A stretch of DNA of 64,000 nucleotides, taken from contig AP025763.1 of assembly GCA_027943745.1 (NCBI GenBank), forward strand, positions 1,798,001 to 1,862,000, written 5' to 3'. Positions 8,500-17,281 of this stretch are shown one piece after another. This DNA comes from Neptuniibacter victor. GTDB taxonomy: Bacteria; Pseudomonadota; Gammaproteobacteria; Pseudomonadales; Balneatricaceae. The translations under genes and the position numbers were made by a program. Each line of letters starts with the position of its first letter. Position 1 is the stretch's first letter. Under the pieces are notes generated by a model that was given only the letters and a program-made list of their open reading frames with translations, was not told where the DNA came from and did not search any database.

Positions 8500-9888
8500 T
8501 TAGATCCAACCAAGAAATGCCCACCAGAGATAGTCGAGCGGGTACAAGATAAACAGTGTGATTGGCGTTAGCACAAAGCAAAGTTTGGCAGCATGTTTTA
8601 GCGGCACTTTTGCTATCTGCATACCTACCATTAATGGTGCTGACTGGAAGGGAAATAGAATAGTTGAGAAACCTAGCACTTGTGTCATTAGTACCGTCTC
8701 TAATGGAAAGCCGCTATTGGCACTCATCTGTTCAGCAAAAGGCGTTAAGACGGCAGGTACTCCGGGTAAAGTAGTGAATATACCGGTGATAAAGGCGGTA
8801 ATCGAAAGTGTTAAATAACTGAGTAGGTTTTGTTCAGTTGATAGCGGTAGCCATATATTTAGCTGTTTACCTACAAACGTACCTAAACCGCTGTAGTTGA
8901 TTAATGTACCTAAACCTAAAATCCCGACCACAAAGATGATGGAACCGATATTTAGCTTATTGAAACTTTTTTGATCGACTAGCCCTATGCCTGGCATTAA
9001 TAGGAAGCAAGCTGCTGTTAGCCCGATCCATGCAGCAGAAATATGGTGTAACGAATCGGTCAGCCAGAAACCAAGTGTGATGGCGATAACAATAATAAGC
9101 TTATATTCCTGGGGAGTCATAGCCTCCTGCTTAACTTGGGTATTTGAACGTTGCGGTTTATCTGGATAGAGCCAGATAATACTAAGAATGATGAGTGCAG
9201 CCTTGATTAACCCGAGTACCGGGAAGTGTAAGAGAAGATATTCAGCATACATTGGAGCCCAGTCGTGGATCGTCTCCGCGGCTCCAATCAACACCATATT
9301 AGGCACATTGGCTGGTAACACGGCAAACGTAGGCACGTGGCAACCGAAGGCTGCTGCAAGGGCAACCCCTATTTGACCGTTACTTCCACGGGTGAACCCA
9401 CATCCTGCTGCTATCGCCATAGCAATGGGTATGAACAGCACGGCACGGCCCATCGACGAAGGCATTAGAAAGCCAAGGAGTGTGGCCATGGTAACAATGC
9501 CCGTGATGAGTTTCAGATAGCTACTGTCTAGATGGCCCGTAAAAGCGTTAGCGATACGGTTGGCCAATCCTGTCTCATTAATCGCGATGCCGATAATTAA
9601 GCCGGAAAAAATAAGCCAACAAGCGGTAGAGGTAAAGCCAGAGAAAACCACTTCGGCGGGGGCGATGGCAAAAAGCATGGCTGCCACCATAAATATCAAC
9701 GCAGTGACATGCTCTGGAATAGCACTGGTGGCAAATAAAATGATGGCAGACAAAATCAGACAGGCTGAAATAAATTGTGTGCTATCTAGCAGCTCTCGGA
9801 TGGGACTAAATATCATGCCACACAAGGTGGCTATTATCATGAATAGCGCTGTGACCTGCTTGCGATCTAAAAAAGTAGTCATACCCAT
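8500..9888 (-). CDS. DASS/SLC13-type anion permease
   Basis: 462 residues with about 11-12 hydrophobic helices, matching the divalent anion:sodium symporter family in size. Typical segments are LIFSGLIIGIAINETGLA (about 90-107), FLMPSSMGRAVLFIPIAMAIA (about 141) and the second repeat near IFTTLPGVPAVLTPF. It should carry a dicarboxylate, sulfate or similar anion with sodium across the inner membrane; the substrate is unknown. Two starts are possible, ATG at 9888 or 9882; an AAGG site suits the second slightly better. It is divergent from an AraC-type regulator, which probably controls it. Confidence 0.85.
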   Translation of the reverse strand: MGMTTFLDRKQVTALFMIIATLCGMIFSPIRELLDSTQFISACLILSAIILFATSAIPEHVTALIFMVAAMLFAIAPAEVVFSGFTSTACWLIFSGLIIGIAINETGLANRIANAFTGHLDSSYLKLITGIVTMATLLGFLMPSSMGRAVLFIPIAMAIAAGCGFTRGSNGQIGVALAAAFGCHVPTFAVLPANVPNMVLIGAAETIHDWAPMYAEYLLLHFPVLGLIKAALIILSIIWLYPDKPQRSNTQVKQEAMTPQEYKLIIVIAITLGFWLTDSLHHISAAWIGLTAACFLLMPGIGLVDQKSFNKLNIGSIIFVVGILGLGTLINYSGLGTFVGKQLNIWLPLSTEQNLLSYLTLSITAFITGIFTTLPGVPAVLTPFAEQMSANSGFPLETVLMTQVLGFSTILFPFQSAPLMVGMQIAKVPLKHAAKLCFVLTPITLFILYPLDYLWWAFLGWI

Positions 9889-9949
9889 AAACCTTGTGAA
9901 TTGATGCTGTTTCTATTGTGGCAAGGTTAAGCTGGTGTTTTAATCGATA

Positions 9950-9979
9950 ATATGACAATAAGTATCGTAAATAAGACAA
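9950..9979. promoter_or_regulatory. 21-bp-phased direct repeat, candidate AraC-type operator
   Basis: ATATGACAA (9950-9958) and ATAAGACAA (9971-9979) agree at eight of nine positions and start exactly 21 bases apart, two helical turns. AraC-family proteins commonly bind such direct repeats. The pair lies 62-91 bases upstream of the permease start and overlaps the leader of the regulator gene. An inverted pair AACCTTG (9890-9896) and CAAGGTT (9922-9928) lies closer to the permease. Confidence 0.45.
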
Positions 9980-9986
9980 GGCGGCT

Positions 9987-10796
9987 ATGAGTCACATCCT
10001 TGAGAAACGTTATCCATCTAACATAGGACAGCGAATAGACCCTGATAGACCGATCATGGGCTTATGTGGTCAATTAGCTTCTAATGTTGATATGGACCCG
10101 CATCAACATCCTCGAGGGCAGCTTGCTTACGCGAGTAAAGGCATTATTCGTGTCTATACGGATGCAGGGAGCTGGGTGGTACCACCATCGCAAGCGGTTT
10201 GGATACCGGGTAATACAACCCATCGAACCCTTGCAGAGGTTAAGGCCGAATTACGTCATCTGTTTGTAGACCCCGCTTATCTACATTCGTTATCCAGCCA
10301 ATGTAGCGTGGTTGAGGTTTCTCCACTACTACGGGAGCTGATTATGCGTGTGGCGGACTTCGGTACTGATTATGATTACGACAGTCCAGCAAGTCGGATC
10401 TGCGCAGTTATTTTAGATGAGCTACAAGCGTTAAAGCCTTCCTTATTACATCTACCGGGTGCGAGTGACCGCAGGCTGCAGCGTGTCATGAAGGCGATGA
10501 TCGAATCCCCTAATTCAGAGATCGGGTTGTCCCATTGGGCTGATCAAGTGGGTGCTAGTGAACGAACGATAAGTCGATTGTTTAGCAAAGAAACAGGCAT
10601 GACATTCCAGCAATGGCGTAAACAGTTGCTTCTTCAAGAAGCTGTAGACAGGCTGGGTCGTGGCGAGGCGGTGATAGATGTAGCGTTAGAGTTAGGTTAT
10701 CGAAGCCCAAGTGCCTTTGTAGCGATGTTTAGAAAGTCGTTAGGAAAACCGCCGGGACAGTACTTTACGGATGTGCGTTTAAAGCCTCCTCTGTAA
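9987..10796 (+). CDS. AraC-family regulator with cupin sensor domain
   Basis: 269 residues. The N-terminal cupin-type arm (about 20-110, with DPHQHPRGQLAYASKG and VVPPSQAVWIPGNTTH) is followed by two helix-turn-helix motifs in the AraC domain (about 165-265, ending VALELGYRSPSAFVAMFRKSLGKPPGQYF). The architecture resembles E. coli NimR/YeaM. It is divergent from the DASS permease with 98 bases between starts and probably activates it. The two HTH units and the 21-base direct repeat nearby fit each other. Its 3' end overlaps the convergent binding-protein gene by 32 bases. Confidence 0.88.
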   Translation: MSHILEKRYPSNIGQRIDPDRPIMGLCGQLASNVDMDPHQHPRGQLAYASKGIIRVYTDAGSWVVPPSQAVWIPGNTTHRTLAEVKAELRHLFVDPAYLHSLSSQCSVVEVSPLLRELIMRVADFGTDYDYDSPASRICAVILDELQALKPSLLHLPGASDRRLQRVMKAMIESPNSEIGLSHWADQVGASERTISRLFSKETGMTFQQWRKQLLLQEAVDRLGRGEAVIDVALELGYRSPSAFVAMFRKSLGKPPGQYFTDVRLKPPL

Positions 10797-11544
10797 CACG
10801 TTGCACTATAGCTTGATAGCTGCCATCGGACATAATCGCCTGTATGGCTGTATTGATAGGGGCAAGAATATGCGATTTGTTTAAAGATTTTGGTAGGGCT
10901 ATATGATTAGGGTCTACTCTAAAAGCTGGGGTGTGGACGACGAATTCTGTTTTGTATTTCTGTAACCAAGCGTTTTCAAGAATAACAATATCTAATGCAA
11001 ACTTCCCAGGGCTCATCAGTACCGCATCAACTTGGCCTGTTGTTAGTAGCTGCAACTGATCGACTCTGTTTGTACTTTCAACAATTTGAAATACGTTTTT
11101 AGATACCGCTTGCTCAAATTTATCGCCGTATCTTGCGCCTAATTTTATACCCACGCGCAAGCCATTTAAGGAGCGTTCATCAATAAAAGATAAAGATCGC
11201 TTTTTCATGCTGATAACAATAAGTTCATCAAAATAAATCGGTTCAGAATAGCTCCACTCTTTCATACGCTCTTTAGATTTAGAGAAGCCGATGATGCCGC
11301 CATGACCTAGTTGGCTCATGCGAACCGCACGTTTCCAAGGCGTGAAGTGGAAACTGAATTGGATGCCACTGCGCTTGGTTATCTCTTTTAAAATTTCATA
11401 TTGAATGCCATGCGCGGTTCCATCATCACTAACCCAGTTTTTAGGTTTCGCTTTGTAATCAGCAAAAATGACAACCTCTTCGGCAATTGTTACCGAAGAA
11501 AAGAACATGCAGAGGCTGAAGAGTAGACCGTATAGCTTATTCAT
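10765..11544 (-). CDS. second orphan periplasmic binding protein, SBP_bac_3 type
   Basis: 259 residues with an N-terminal signal peptide (hydrophobic residues 5-17, cleavage after TIA near 21). The mature protein follows the family-3 pattern: IFADYKAKPKNWVSDDGTAHGI, then HFTPWKRAVRMSQLGHGG and the return strand LRVGIKLGARYGDKFEQAV. No transporter genes are adjacent. The PWKRA segment is shared with the protein at 545-1333, though overall identity looks low. The 3' end overlaps that of the AraC-type gene on the opposite strand. Ligand unknown. Confidence 0.75.
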   Translation of the reverse strand: MNKLYGLLFSLCMFFSSVTIAEEVVIFADYKAKPKNWVSDDGTAHGIQYEILKEITKRSGIQFSFHFTPWKRAVRMSQLGHGGIIGFSKSKERMKEWSYSEPIYFDELIVISMKKRSLSFIDERSLNGLRVGIKLGARYGDKFEQAVSKNVFQIVESTNRVDQLQLLTTGQVDAVLMSPGKFALDIVILENAWLQKYKTEFVVHTPAFRVDPNHIALPKSLNKSHILAPINTAIQAIMSDGSYQAIVQRVTEEALNAHP

Positions 11545-11630
11545 GAGGCGCTCGTATTAAGATCCCTTTTACCATAGACCAAGCTGATAAGAGTTGTTGT
11601 CAAACTAAGCGATAAATGATGATTTAAACG

Positions 11631-11656
11631 AAAAAAGCCCTGAGTGCAGGGCTTTC
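11631..11656 (-). terminator. terminator after hisC
   Basis: AGCCCTG-AGTG-CAGGGCT forms a seven-pair GC-rich stem with a four-base loop. On the minus strand it is followed by a run of six Ts. It lies 25 bases past the hisC stop. Confidence 0.85.
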
Positions 11657-11680
11657 CAAAAGGCTAATATTTAAACGTAA

Positions 11681-12751
11681 TTATAATTTGAGCAGGTCCG
11701 GATGCTGCTCAAGTGTATCAATGAACAGCTGCATCTCTTCTTGTGTACCGATTGATATGCGTAAGTAGTTATCGATACCGGGTTTACTGAAGTAGCGAAC
11801 CAGTATTTTTTTACTGCGCAGATAACCCATCAATTCAGCCGCTTCAAGGAAACGGTGGCGACTGAACAGGAAGTTTGTTTTCGATGGTAGATTGATAAAA
11901 CCAAGTTCAGACAAGCGTTCTGCGGTCCATTCACGTGTACTGATAATCTTCTGGGTTGTCTCTTCAAAGTAAGCCGTGTCTTGAATCGCTGCACTGCAAG
12001 ATTCAATGGCGAGCATATCTAACGGATAAGAATTGAAGCTATTCTTCACACATTCGAGGCCAGAGATCAGGTCTTCATGACCAATCGCATAACCAACCCG
12101 CATGCCCGCTAAAGAGCGTGATTTAGAGAAGGTTTGAATAACAAGCAGATTATCGAAACGTTTCGTTAATTCAATAGCCGATTGCGCACCGAAATCAACA
12201 TACGCCTCATCAACAACAACGACACTTTCGGTATTGCGTGTGAGTAGTGTTTCAATCTCGCCTAATTCAATCGCACGGCTGGTGGGGGCATTAGGGTTAG
12301 CAAAAATAATCCCACCGTTTGGTTGCGAATAATCATCCAGATTAAGTTTAAACTCATCACCTAATGGTACTTGCTGGTAGGCAATATCAAACAAGTTGCA
12401 ATAGACCGGATAGAAGCTGTAAGTAAATTCCGGCAGAAGTAGAGGGTGATCTTGTTGAAAGAATGCCGCAAAGGTATGAGCCAATACCTCGTCAGAACCA
12501 TTACCAACAAACACGTTTTTACGCTCTACCGCAAAGTGCTCAGCTAATGAGTCCTTTAGCTGGGTGCAGTCTGGATCTGAATACAGACGTAGCTTTGCCG
12601 TGTCGAAACCATTGATTACCGCAGCCGCTTTAGGTGATGGCGGGTATGGGTTCTCGTTAGTGTTTAACTTGGTGATACCTGATTCTTTTGGTTGTTCACC
12701 AGGAACATAAGGGGTAAGACGCTTGATCGCGTCGCTCCAGTATTTGCTCAT
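11681..12751 (-). CDS. hisC: histidinol-phosphate aminotransferase
   Basis: Class I/II PLP aminotransferase, 356 residues from the ATG at 12751 (MSKYWSDAIK). This is the usual family N-terminus and has GGAT ahead; an in-frame ATG at 12793 would add 14 residues. Motifs include LNTNENPYPPSP, VGNGSDE, NPNAPTSRAI and the PLP-lysine region QTFSKSRSLAGMRVGYAIG, ending in the Arg segment YLRISIGTQEE. It converts imidazole-acetol phosphate to histidinol phosphate and may also act on aromatic 2-oxo acids. It is a stand-alone gene with its own terminator, away from any his operon. Confidence 0.92.
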   Translation of the reverse strand: MSKYWSDAIKRLTPYVPGEQPKESGITKLNTNENPYPPSPKAAAVINGFDTAKLRLYSDPDCTQLKDSLAEHFAVERKNVFVGNGSDEVLAHTFAAFFQQDHPLLLPEFTYSFYPVYCNLFDIAYQQVPLGDEFKLNLDDYSQPNGGIIFANPNAPTSRAIELGEIETLLTRNTESVVVVDEAYVDFGAQSAIELTKRFDNLLVIQTFSKSRSLAGMRVGYAIGHEDLISGLECVKNSFNSYPLDMLAIESCSAAIQDTAYFEETTQKIISTREWTAERLSELGFINLPSKTNFLFSRHRFLEAAELMGYLRSKKILVRYFSKPGIDNYLRISIGTQEEMQLFIDTLEQHPDLLKL

Positions 12752-12983
12752 TAGATTATCCGTATTGGCTCGAATGACTTCATCATTAGTCATTTAAAAT
12801 AGGTTTTAACCGGCCACGGATGATAGCAGAAAAGCAATATAGAGATAAGTTAGCTTAAACAGGTATATGGTTCGATATAACATTATGGTTTGTAGATGGG
12901 GGGCAGTGCAGGGAGCAAACGATAGAATGACAGGATTAAGTAACGGATTTGCTTTATCCTGTGTTTTTTTAAGAGGAAGCGAC

Positions 12984-13382
12984 ATGACTGAGAATACAAA
13001 TAAGCCAGACCTTAATACCATCAGTAAATACAACGAAGAGCAACTTTACGCTTATTTTATTAGTGAGGTGGTATCAGAAGGGCAGATTTGGATCTTAGTC
13101 GACGAATACGGCAGTGTCATGCTGAATACTGAGGATGAAGATTGTGTGCCTGTTTGGCCAAGTATAGAGATGGCTCAGACATGGGCAACAGCAGAGTGGG
13201 ATAACTGCAAAGCCGAAGCAATTTCCTTAGATAAATGGCACAAACGTTGGACCGGCGGTCTAGAGGAAGATGGCTTTGCCGTTGTTATCTGTCCACTTGA
13301 AGATCGTGAAGGCTTAGTTATTTACCCTGAAGACTTGGATAAGGCGCTGCAGAAACGTCAACGCAAGCTCGCTGATAAGTAA
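12984..13382 (+). CDS. DUF2750 domain protein
   Basis: 132 residues from the ATG at 12984, which has AGAGGAAG ahead; the open frame extends upstream to 12867 but without a start that fits. The acidic protein contains the DUF2750 pattern: WILVDEYGSVMLNTEDEDCVPVWPS (about 40-64), then TAEWDNCKAEAISLDKWHKRWTGGLEEDG and the closing strand AVVICPLEDREGLVIYPEDL. No catalytic residues can be assigned. It is cytoplasmic, of unknown function, and divergent from hisC. Confidence 0.8.
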   Translation: MTENTNKPDLNTISKYNEEQLYAYFISEVVSEGQIWILVDEYGSVMLNTEDEDCVPVWPSIEMAQTWATAEWDNCKAEAISLDKWHKRWTGGLEEDGFAVVICPLEDREGLVIYPEDLDKALQKRQRKLADK

Positions 13383-13501
13383 GGCTTGTTCTATAAACCT
13401 CCTTGAACGATATGCTTTATAGTTAAGGTTTATACCGTTATCTTATATGTTTTATAAGGTTAGAAACAGTTATCAGGTCGAGGGGTGGGAGAAGGGCCAA
13501 G

Positions 13502-13532
13502 AAAATCCCCTATGCGCTGGGCAACAGGGGAT
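13502..13532 (-). terminator. probable terminator after the hemerythrin gene
   Basis: ATCCCCT pairs with AGGGGAT around a 14-base interior, and the minus-strand reading continues with TTTTC. It begins about 50 bases after the hemerythrin stop. The loop is long, so efficiency is uncertain. Confidence 0.5.
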
Positions 13533-13579
13533 AAGGAAGGGTCGTTCTGTTTTCTAATCCGTAAAAGCCAACCTGATAT

Positions 13580-13987
13580 TTATGCCGATTGTTGGCTGAT
13601 AAACATGGCAGTGACTGTATCCATTGTATTGATATGGTTCATGAACCAATCAAGAACGGTACCGTTAATATATTGCAACAGTGCTGCTCTATCCGTATCT
13701 GTTTCCCAGCGTTCGATGACCTGCTTTATTTCAGCGAGAACTCGGTCATGCTCACCTTTATGGCAGCCGTAGGGTGGGAAATTCACACGTAGCATCTGCT
13801 CCTCTTCCCGAGCGAAATGTTCTCTGTTATGAACGTAAAAATTCTGTAAGGATGAAGTGACTTCGCCTTCAGTTCCTTCAGCTAACGCCTCTAGCAGTAG
13901 GTTAAGAAGTTCAACCGCTTCTTGGTGATCTTCATTCATGAAATCGATTGCTACTGTTGGGATTGCTTCGGCATCTATTTGTGTCAT
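13580..13987 (-). CDS. hemerythrin-domain protein
   Basis: 135 residues forming one hemerythrin four-helix bundle. Di-iron ligands are visible in order: NEDHQ (near 20), HFAREEE (HxxxE near 57-61), CHKGEH (HxxxH near 75-79) and NHINTMD near 117. Such proteins bind oxygen or sense or buffer O2 or NO in the cytoplasm. It is divergent from the hydrogenase genes. A perfect FNR-type box and matching -10 element upstream suggest it is induced at low oxygen, which would make functional sense. Confidence 0.88.
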   Translation of the reverse strand: MTQIDAEAIPTVAIDFMNEDHQEAVELLNLLLEALAEGTEGEVTSSLQNFYVHNREHFAREEEQMLRVNFPPYGCHKGEHDRVLAEIKQVIERWETDTDRAALLQYINGTVLDWFMNHINTMDTVTAMFISQQSA

Positions 13988-14017
13988 AACGGCTCACTCC
14001 ATAATTTTCAACTCCAT

Positions 14018-14059
14018 ATCTTACGGTTTAATCGCTTCAGCAATCTTGATGCTCATCAA
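14018..14059 (-). promoter_or_regulatory. FNR/Anr-type activated promoter for the hemerythrin gene
   Basis: TTGAT-GCTC-ATCAA (14046-14059) is an exact match to the FNR consensus TTGAT-N4-ATCAA. Exactly 22 bases further on the minus strand is TAAGAT (14018-14023), a 4-of-6 match to the -10 hexamer. This gives the class II spacing in which the FNR site is centred near -41.5, with transcription starting about 14011. The hemerythrin start is at 13987. Confidence 0.72.
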
Positions 14060-14220
14060 TTAACATATATAAAAAATACATCTAATTGTGGTCAGTGACT
14101 TTCATACGACGTTTGTCGCTGTTAAGCGAGTAACCATTTAGCACTATTAGTGAAAAGCAGCTTAGCTATGTAAAGAATGATGGTTTTCATAACTCATTGA
14201 ATTATATCTGTTTATTAATC

Positions 14221-14236
14221 TGGCCTGATTATTGCG
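14221..14236 (+). promoter_or_regulatory. sigma-54 (RpoN) promoter for the hydrogenase operon
   Basis: TGGCCTG-ATTA-TTGCG matches the -24/-12 consensus TGGCACG-N4-TTGCW, with the essential GG and GC exactly 12 positions apart. It lies about 120 bases before the small-subunit ATG. Uptake hydrogenase operons in several proteobacteria are RpoN-dependent through HoxA/HupR-type activators. A CGAC-GTTT-GTCG dyad at 14107-14118, about 105 bases upstream, could be an activator site, but this is speculative. The rest of the 13988-14355 gap holds no gene. Confidence 0.6.
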
Positions 14237-14355
14237 ATCTGTTCTTTCTGAATACAGTAGCGAATCTAAAATAATGATAACTCACGTGGCTAATTAACAG
14301 TTTTACGCTGTTAAACCTTGAACGTGATTCAGTGCTGATACTGGTGGAGAGACAG

Positions 14356-15432
14356 ATGTCCCAAATTGAAACCTTTTATGAGGTGATGCGACGACAAGGC
14401 ATAACGCGTCGTAGTTTTTTGAAATACTGCAGTTTAACCGCAGCGGCATTGGGCCTTGGTCCAACATTTGCCCCTAAAATTGCTCATGCGATGGAGACCA
14501 AAGAGCGTACGCCGGTTATTTGGTTACACGGTCTTGAATGTACGTGCTGTTCTGAGTCATTCATCCGTTCCGCTCACCCTCTAGTAAAGGATGTAGTGTT
14601 GTCGATGATCTCATTAGATTACGATGATACGTTGATGGCGTCGGCGGGGCATCAAGCGGAAGCCATCCTTGAAGAGACGATTCAGAAGTACAAGGGCAAA
14701 TATATTCTTGCTGTAGAAGGCAATCCTCCCCTTAACGAGGATGGGATGTTTTGTATCGTCGGTGGTAAGCCTTTCCTTGATCAGTTAAAGCATGCAGCTA
14801 AAGATGCTGCAGCTGTTATTGCTTGGGGTTCTTGCGCTTCATGGGGCTGTGTTCAAGCGGCGAGACCTAACCCAACACAGGCAGTACCTATTCACAAAGT
14901 GATCACAGATAAACCGATCATCAAGGTTCCGGGTTGCCCGCCGATCGCAGAAGTGATGACCGGTGTTATCACCTATATGCTCACGTTCGGCCGTTTACCT
15001 GAGCTTGACCGTCAAGGCCGCCCAAAAATGTTCTACAGCCAACGTATTCATGATAAGTGCTATCGCCGACCACATTTTGATGCCGGGCAGTTTGTCGAAG
15101 AGTGGGATGATGAGGGGGCTCGTAAAGGTTATTGCTTGTATAAGGTTGGTTGTAAAGGCCCAACAACCTATAACGCATGTTCAACGGTACGTTGGAATGA
15201 AGGAACTTCATTTCCAATACAAGCAGGGCATGGCTGTATTGGTTGCTCTGAGGATGGTTTCTGGGATAAAGGCTCGTTCTATGATCGATTAACCGATATT
15301 CATCAATTTGGTATAGAGAAAAACGCAGATGAAATTGGTACTGCTGTAGCAGGGGGCGTAGGTGCAGCAATTGCAACACATGCTGCTGTCAGTGCTATTA
15401 AGCGCGCCCAGCATAAAGGAGATCAGGAATAA
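14356..15432 (+). CDS. hyaA: [NiFe] hydrogenase small subunit, O2-tolerant group 1d type
   Basis: 358 residues from the ATG at 14356 (ribosome site GTGGAGAG); an upstream CTG frame is not supported. A Tat signal, TRRSFLKY, is followed by a hydrophobic stretch. The proximal cluster region reads [10 protein letters not shown] and [12 protein letters not shown], giving the two extra Cys of the six-Cys proximal 4Fe-3S cluster that marks O2-tolerant membrane hydrogenases such as E. coli Hyd-1. Later Cys in [18 protein letters not shown] and GHGCIGCSE bind the distal and medial clusters. The C-terminus has a hydrophobic anchor helix (about 320-345). It transfers electrons from H2 to the cytochrome b. 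Confidence 0.96.
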   Translation: MSQIETFYEVMRRQGITRRSFLKYCSLTAAALGLGPTFAPKIAHAMETKERTPVIWLHGLECTCCSESFIRSAHPLVKDVVLSMISLDYDDTLMASAGHQAEAILEETIQKYKGKYILAVEGNPPLNEDGMFCIVGGKPFLDQLKHAAKDAAAVIAWGSCASWGCVQAARPNPTQAVPIHKVITDKPIIKVPGCPPIAEVMTGVITYMLTFGRLPELDRQGRPKMFYSQRIHDKCYRRPHFDAGQFVEEWDDEGARKGYCLYKVGCKGPTTYNACSTVRWNEGTSFPIQAGHGCIGCSEDGFWDKGSFYDRLTDIHQFGIEKNADEIGTAVAGGVGAAIATHAAVSAIKRAQHKGDQE

Positions 15433-17240
15433 TGAACAATCCGTTAAATGCCAGCAACTTAGATAATAGTGGTCGCAGAATTGTAGTAGATCCCGTTACG
15501 CGTATTGAGGGACATATGCGTTGTGAGGTTAATGTTGATGAAAATAATATCATTACCAATGCGGTTTCTACGGGGACAATGTGGCGTGGACTAGAAGTTA
15601 TTCTTAAAGGTCGCGATCCGCGTGACGCGTGGGCCTTTGTTGAGCGAATTTGTGGCGTATGTACGGGGACTCACGCATTGACATCCGTACGTGCAGTTGA
15701 GGATGCGTTAGGGATTCAGGTACCTCTTAATGCCCATCTCATTCGTCATATGATGGATAAAACGCTTCAGATTCATGATCATATTGTTCATTTTTATCAT
15801 CTTCATGCGCTGGATTGGGTAAACCCCGTTAATGCTTTAAAAGCAGATCCTAAAGCGACCTCTGAATTGCAGAAGATGGTATCGCCTAAGCACGCAAAAT
15901 CCAGTCCGGGTTATTTTAAAGATGTACAAACGCGATTGAAGAAATTCGTAGAATCTGGACAGCTAGGTTTGTTTGCCAATGGTTATTGGGATAATCCTGC
16001 ATATAAGCTCCCAGCAGAAGCGGATCTTATGGCAGTCGCTCATTACCTTGAGGCACTTGACCTACAAAAAGATATTGTAAAAATTCACACAATTTTTGGT
16101 GGTAAGAACCCCCATCCGAATTACATGGTGGGTGGTGTGGCTTGTGCAATCAATATTGATGGTGTCGGTGCCTCTGGTGCACCGGTGAATATGACCAGTT
16201 TAAACTTTGTGTTGGAGCGTATACGTGAGGCACAAGAGTTTACTAATAATGTTTACATCCCTGATGTCATGGCGATCGCCAGCATCTATAAGGACTGGCT
16301 GCACGGCGGAGGCCTCGCAGCAACTAACTTGCTCTCTTATGGTACTTATACCCAAGTCCCGTATGACAAATCCACGGACTTATTACCTGCAGGGGCCATC
16401 GTTAATGGTAACTGGGATGAGGTACTTCCTGTTGATGTACGTGATCCCGAACAGATACAAGAGTTTGTTGATCACTCTTGGTATAGCTATGAAGGTGAAA
16501 AGAAAGGCCTGCATCCATGGGAAGGTGAAACGCAACCTAATTTTGAGTTAGGTGCAAACACCGTAGGTACCAAAACGGATATTAAAGAGCTAGATGAGTC
16601 AGCAAAATACAGCTGGATAAAGGCACCGCGCTGGCGCGGACATGCGATGGAAGTCGGGCCGCTAGCACGCTATATCATCGCTTACGCTTCAGGGACAGAA
16701 CGGGTACAGGAGCAGGTTGACCGCTCTTTATCCGGTTTCAACCAATCAACAGGGTTAGATCTTGGCTTGAAGCAATTTTTACCTTCTACCTTAGGTCGAA
16801 CTTTAGCGCGCGCACTAGAGTGTCAGCTTTGTGCAGATACTATGTTGGACGATTGGCATCAATTGATTGGCAATATTAAGAATGGTGATAGTTCAACGGC
16901 TAATGTTGAGAAATGGGACCCAAGCAGCTGGCCGAAAGAGGCGATGGGGGTAGGTATTAATGAGGCACCTCGTGGAGCGCTTGGTCATTGGATTAAGATA
17001 AAAGACGGAAAAATTGATAACTACCAAGCAATTGTTCCAACAACATGGAACGGTTCACCGCGTGATGGCGAGGGAAATATTGGCGCTTTTGAGGCTTCGT
17101 TGCTGAATACGCCGATGGAGAGACCTGATGAGCCTGTAGAAATCCTTCGTACGCTGCATAGTTTTGATCCCTGTTTAGCATGTTCAACACATGTGATGTC
17201 TGAAGATGGTCAGGAACTAACTAAAGTGAAAATTCGCTAA
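15432..17240 (+). CDS. hyaB: [NiFe] hydrogenase large subunit
   Basis: 602 residues, full length. The N-terminal nickel motif is [10 protein letters not shown] (C74, C77) and the C-terminal one is DPCLACSTH (C581, C584, H587); RIEGH sits near residue 26. Fifteen residues follow H587 and must be removed by a maturation protease after NiFe(CN)2CO insertion. The start codon overlaps the small-subunit stop by one base (TAATG), so the two are translationally coupled. It carries no export signal and is exported with the small subunit. No protease gene of the hyaD type is in the window. Confidence 0.97.
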   Translation: MNNPLNASNLDNSGRRIVVDPVTRIEGHMRCEVNVDENNIITNAVSTGTMWRGLEVILKGRDPRDAWAFVERICGVCTGTHALTSVRAVEDALGIQVPLNAHLIRHMMDKTLQIHDHIVHFYHLHALDWVNPVNALKADPKATSELQKMVSPKHAKSSPGYFKDVQTRLKKFVESGQLGLFANGYWDNPAYKLPAEADLMAVAHYLEALDLQKDIVKIHTIFGGKNPHPNYMVGGVACAINIDGVGASGAPVNMTSLNFVLERIREAQEFTNNVYIPDVMAIASIYKDWLHGGGLAATNLLSYGTYTQVPYDKSTDLLPAGAIVNGNWDEVLPVDVRDPEQIQEFVDHSWYSYEGEKKGLHPWEGETQPNFELGANTVGTKTDIKELDESAKYSWIKAPRWRGHAMEVGPLARYIIAYASGTERVQEQVDRSLSGFNQSTGLDLGLKQFLPSTLGRTLARALECQLCADTMLDDWHQLIGNIKNGDSSTANVEKWDPSSWPKEAMGVGINEAPRGALGHWIKIKDGKIDNYQAIVPTTWNGSPRDGEGNIGAFEASLLNTPMERPDEPVEILRTLHSFDPCLACSTHVMSEDGQELTKVKIR

Positions 17241-17281
17241 GAGAGAGGGCGGGTTACCGCTACTCTTGGAGGACAATTAAC

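Noticed and set aside
9560-9904. Plus-strand frame of 114 codons opposite the anion permease
   Set aside because: Shadow of the permease gene; no family features or start signals.
12806-13033. Minus-strand frame of 75 codons between hisC and the DUF2750 gene
   Set aside because: It covers both divergent promoters and the DUF2750 start and has no support of its own.
13391-13428. ATAAACCT...AGGTTTAT pair after the DUF2750 gene as a terminator
   Set aside because: The loop is about 20 bases, the stem is AT-rich, and no T run follows.
14981-15379. Minus-strand frame of 132 codons opposite the hydrogenase small subunit
   Set aside because: Shadow frame; the plus strand encodes highly conserved cluster-binding motifs there.
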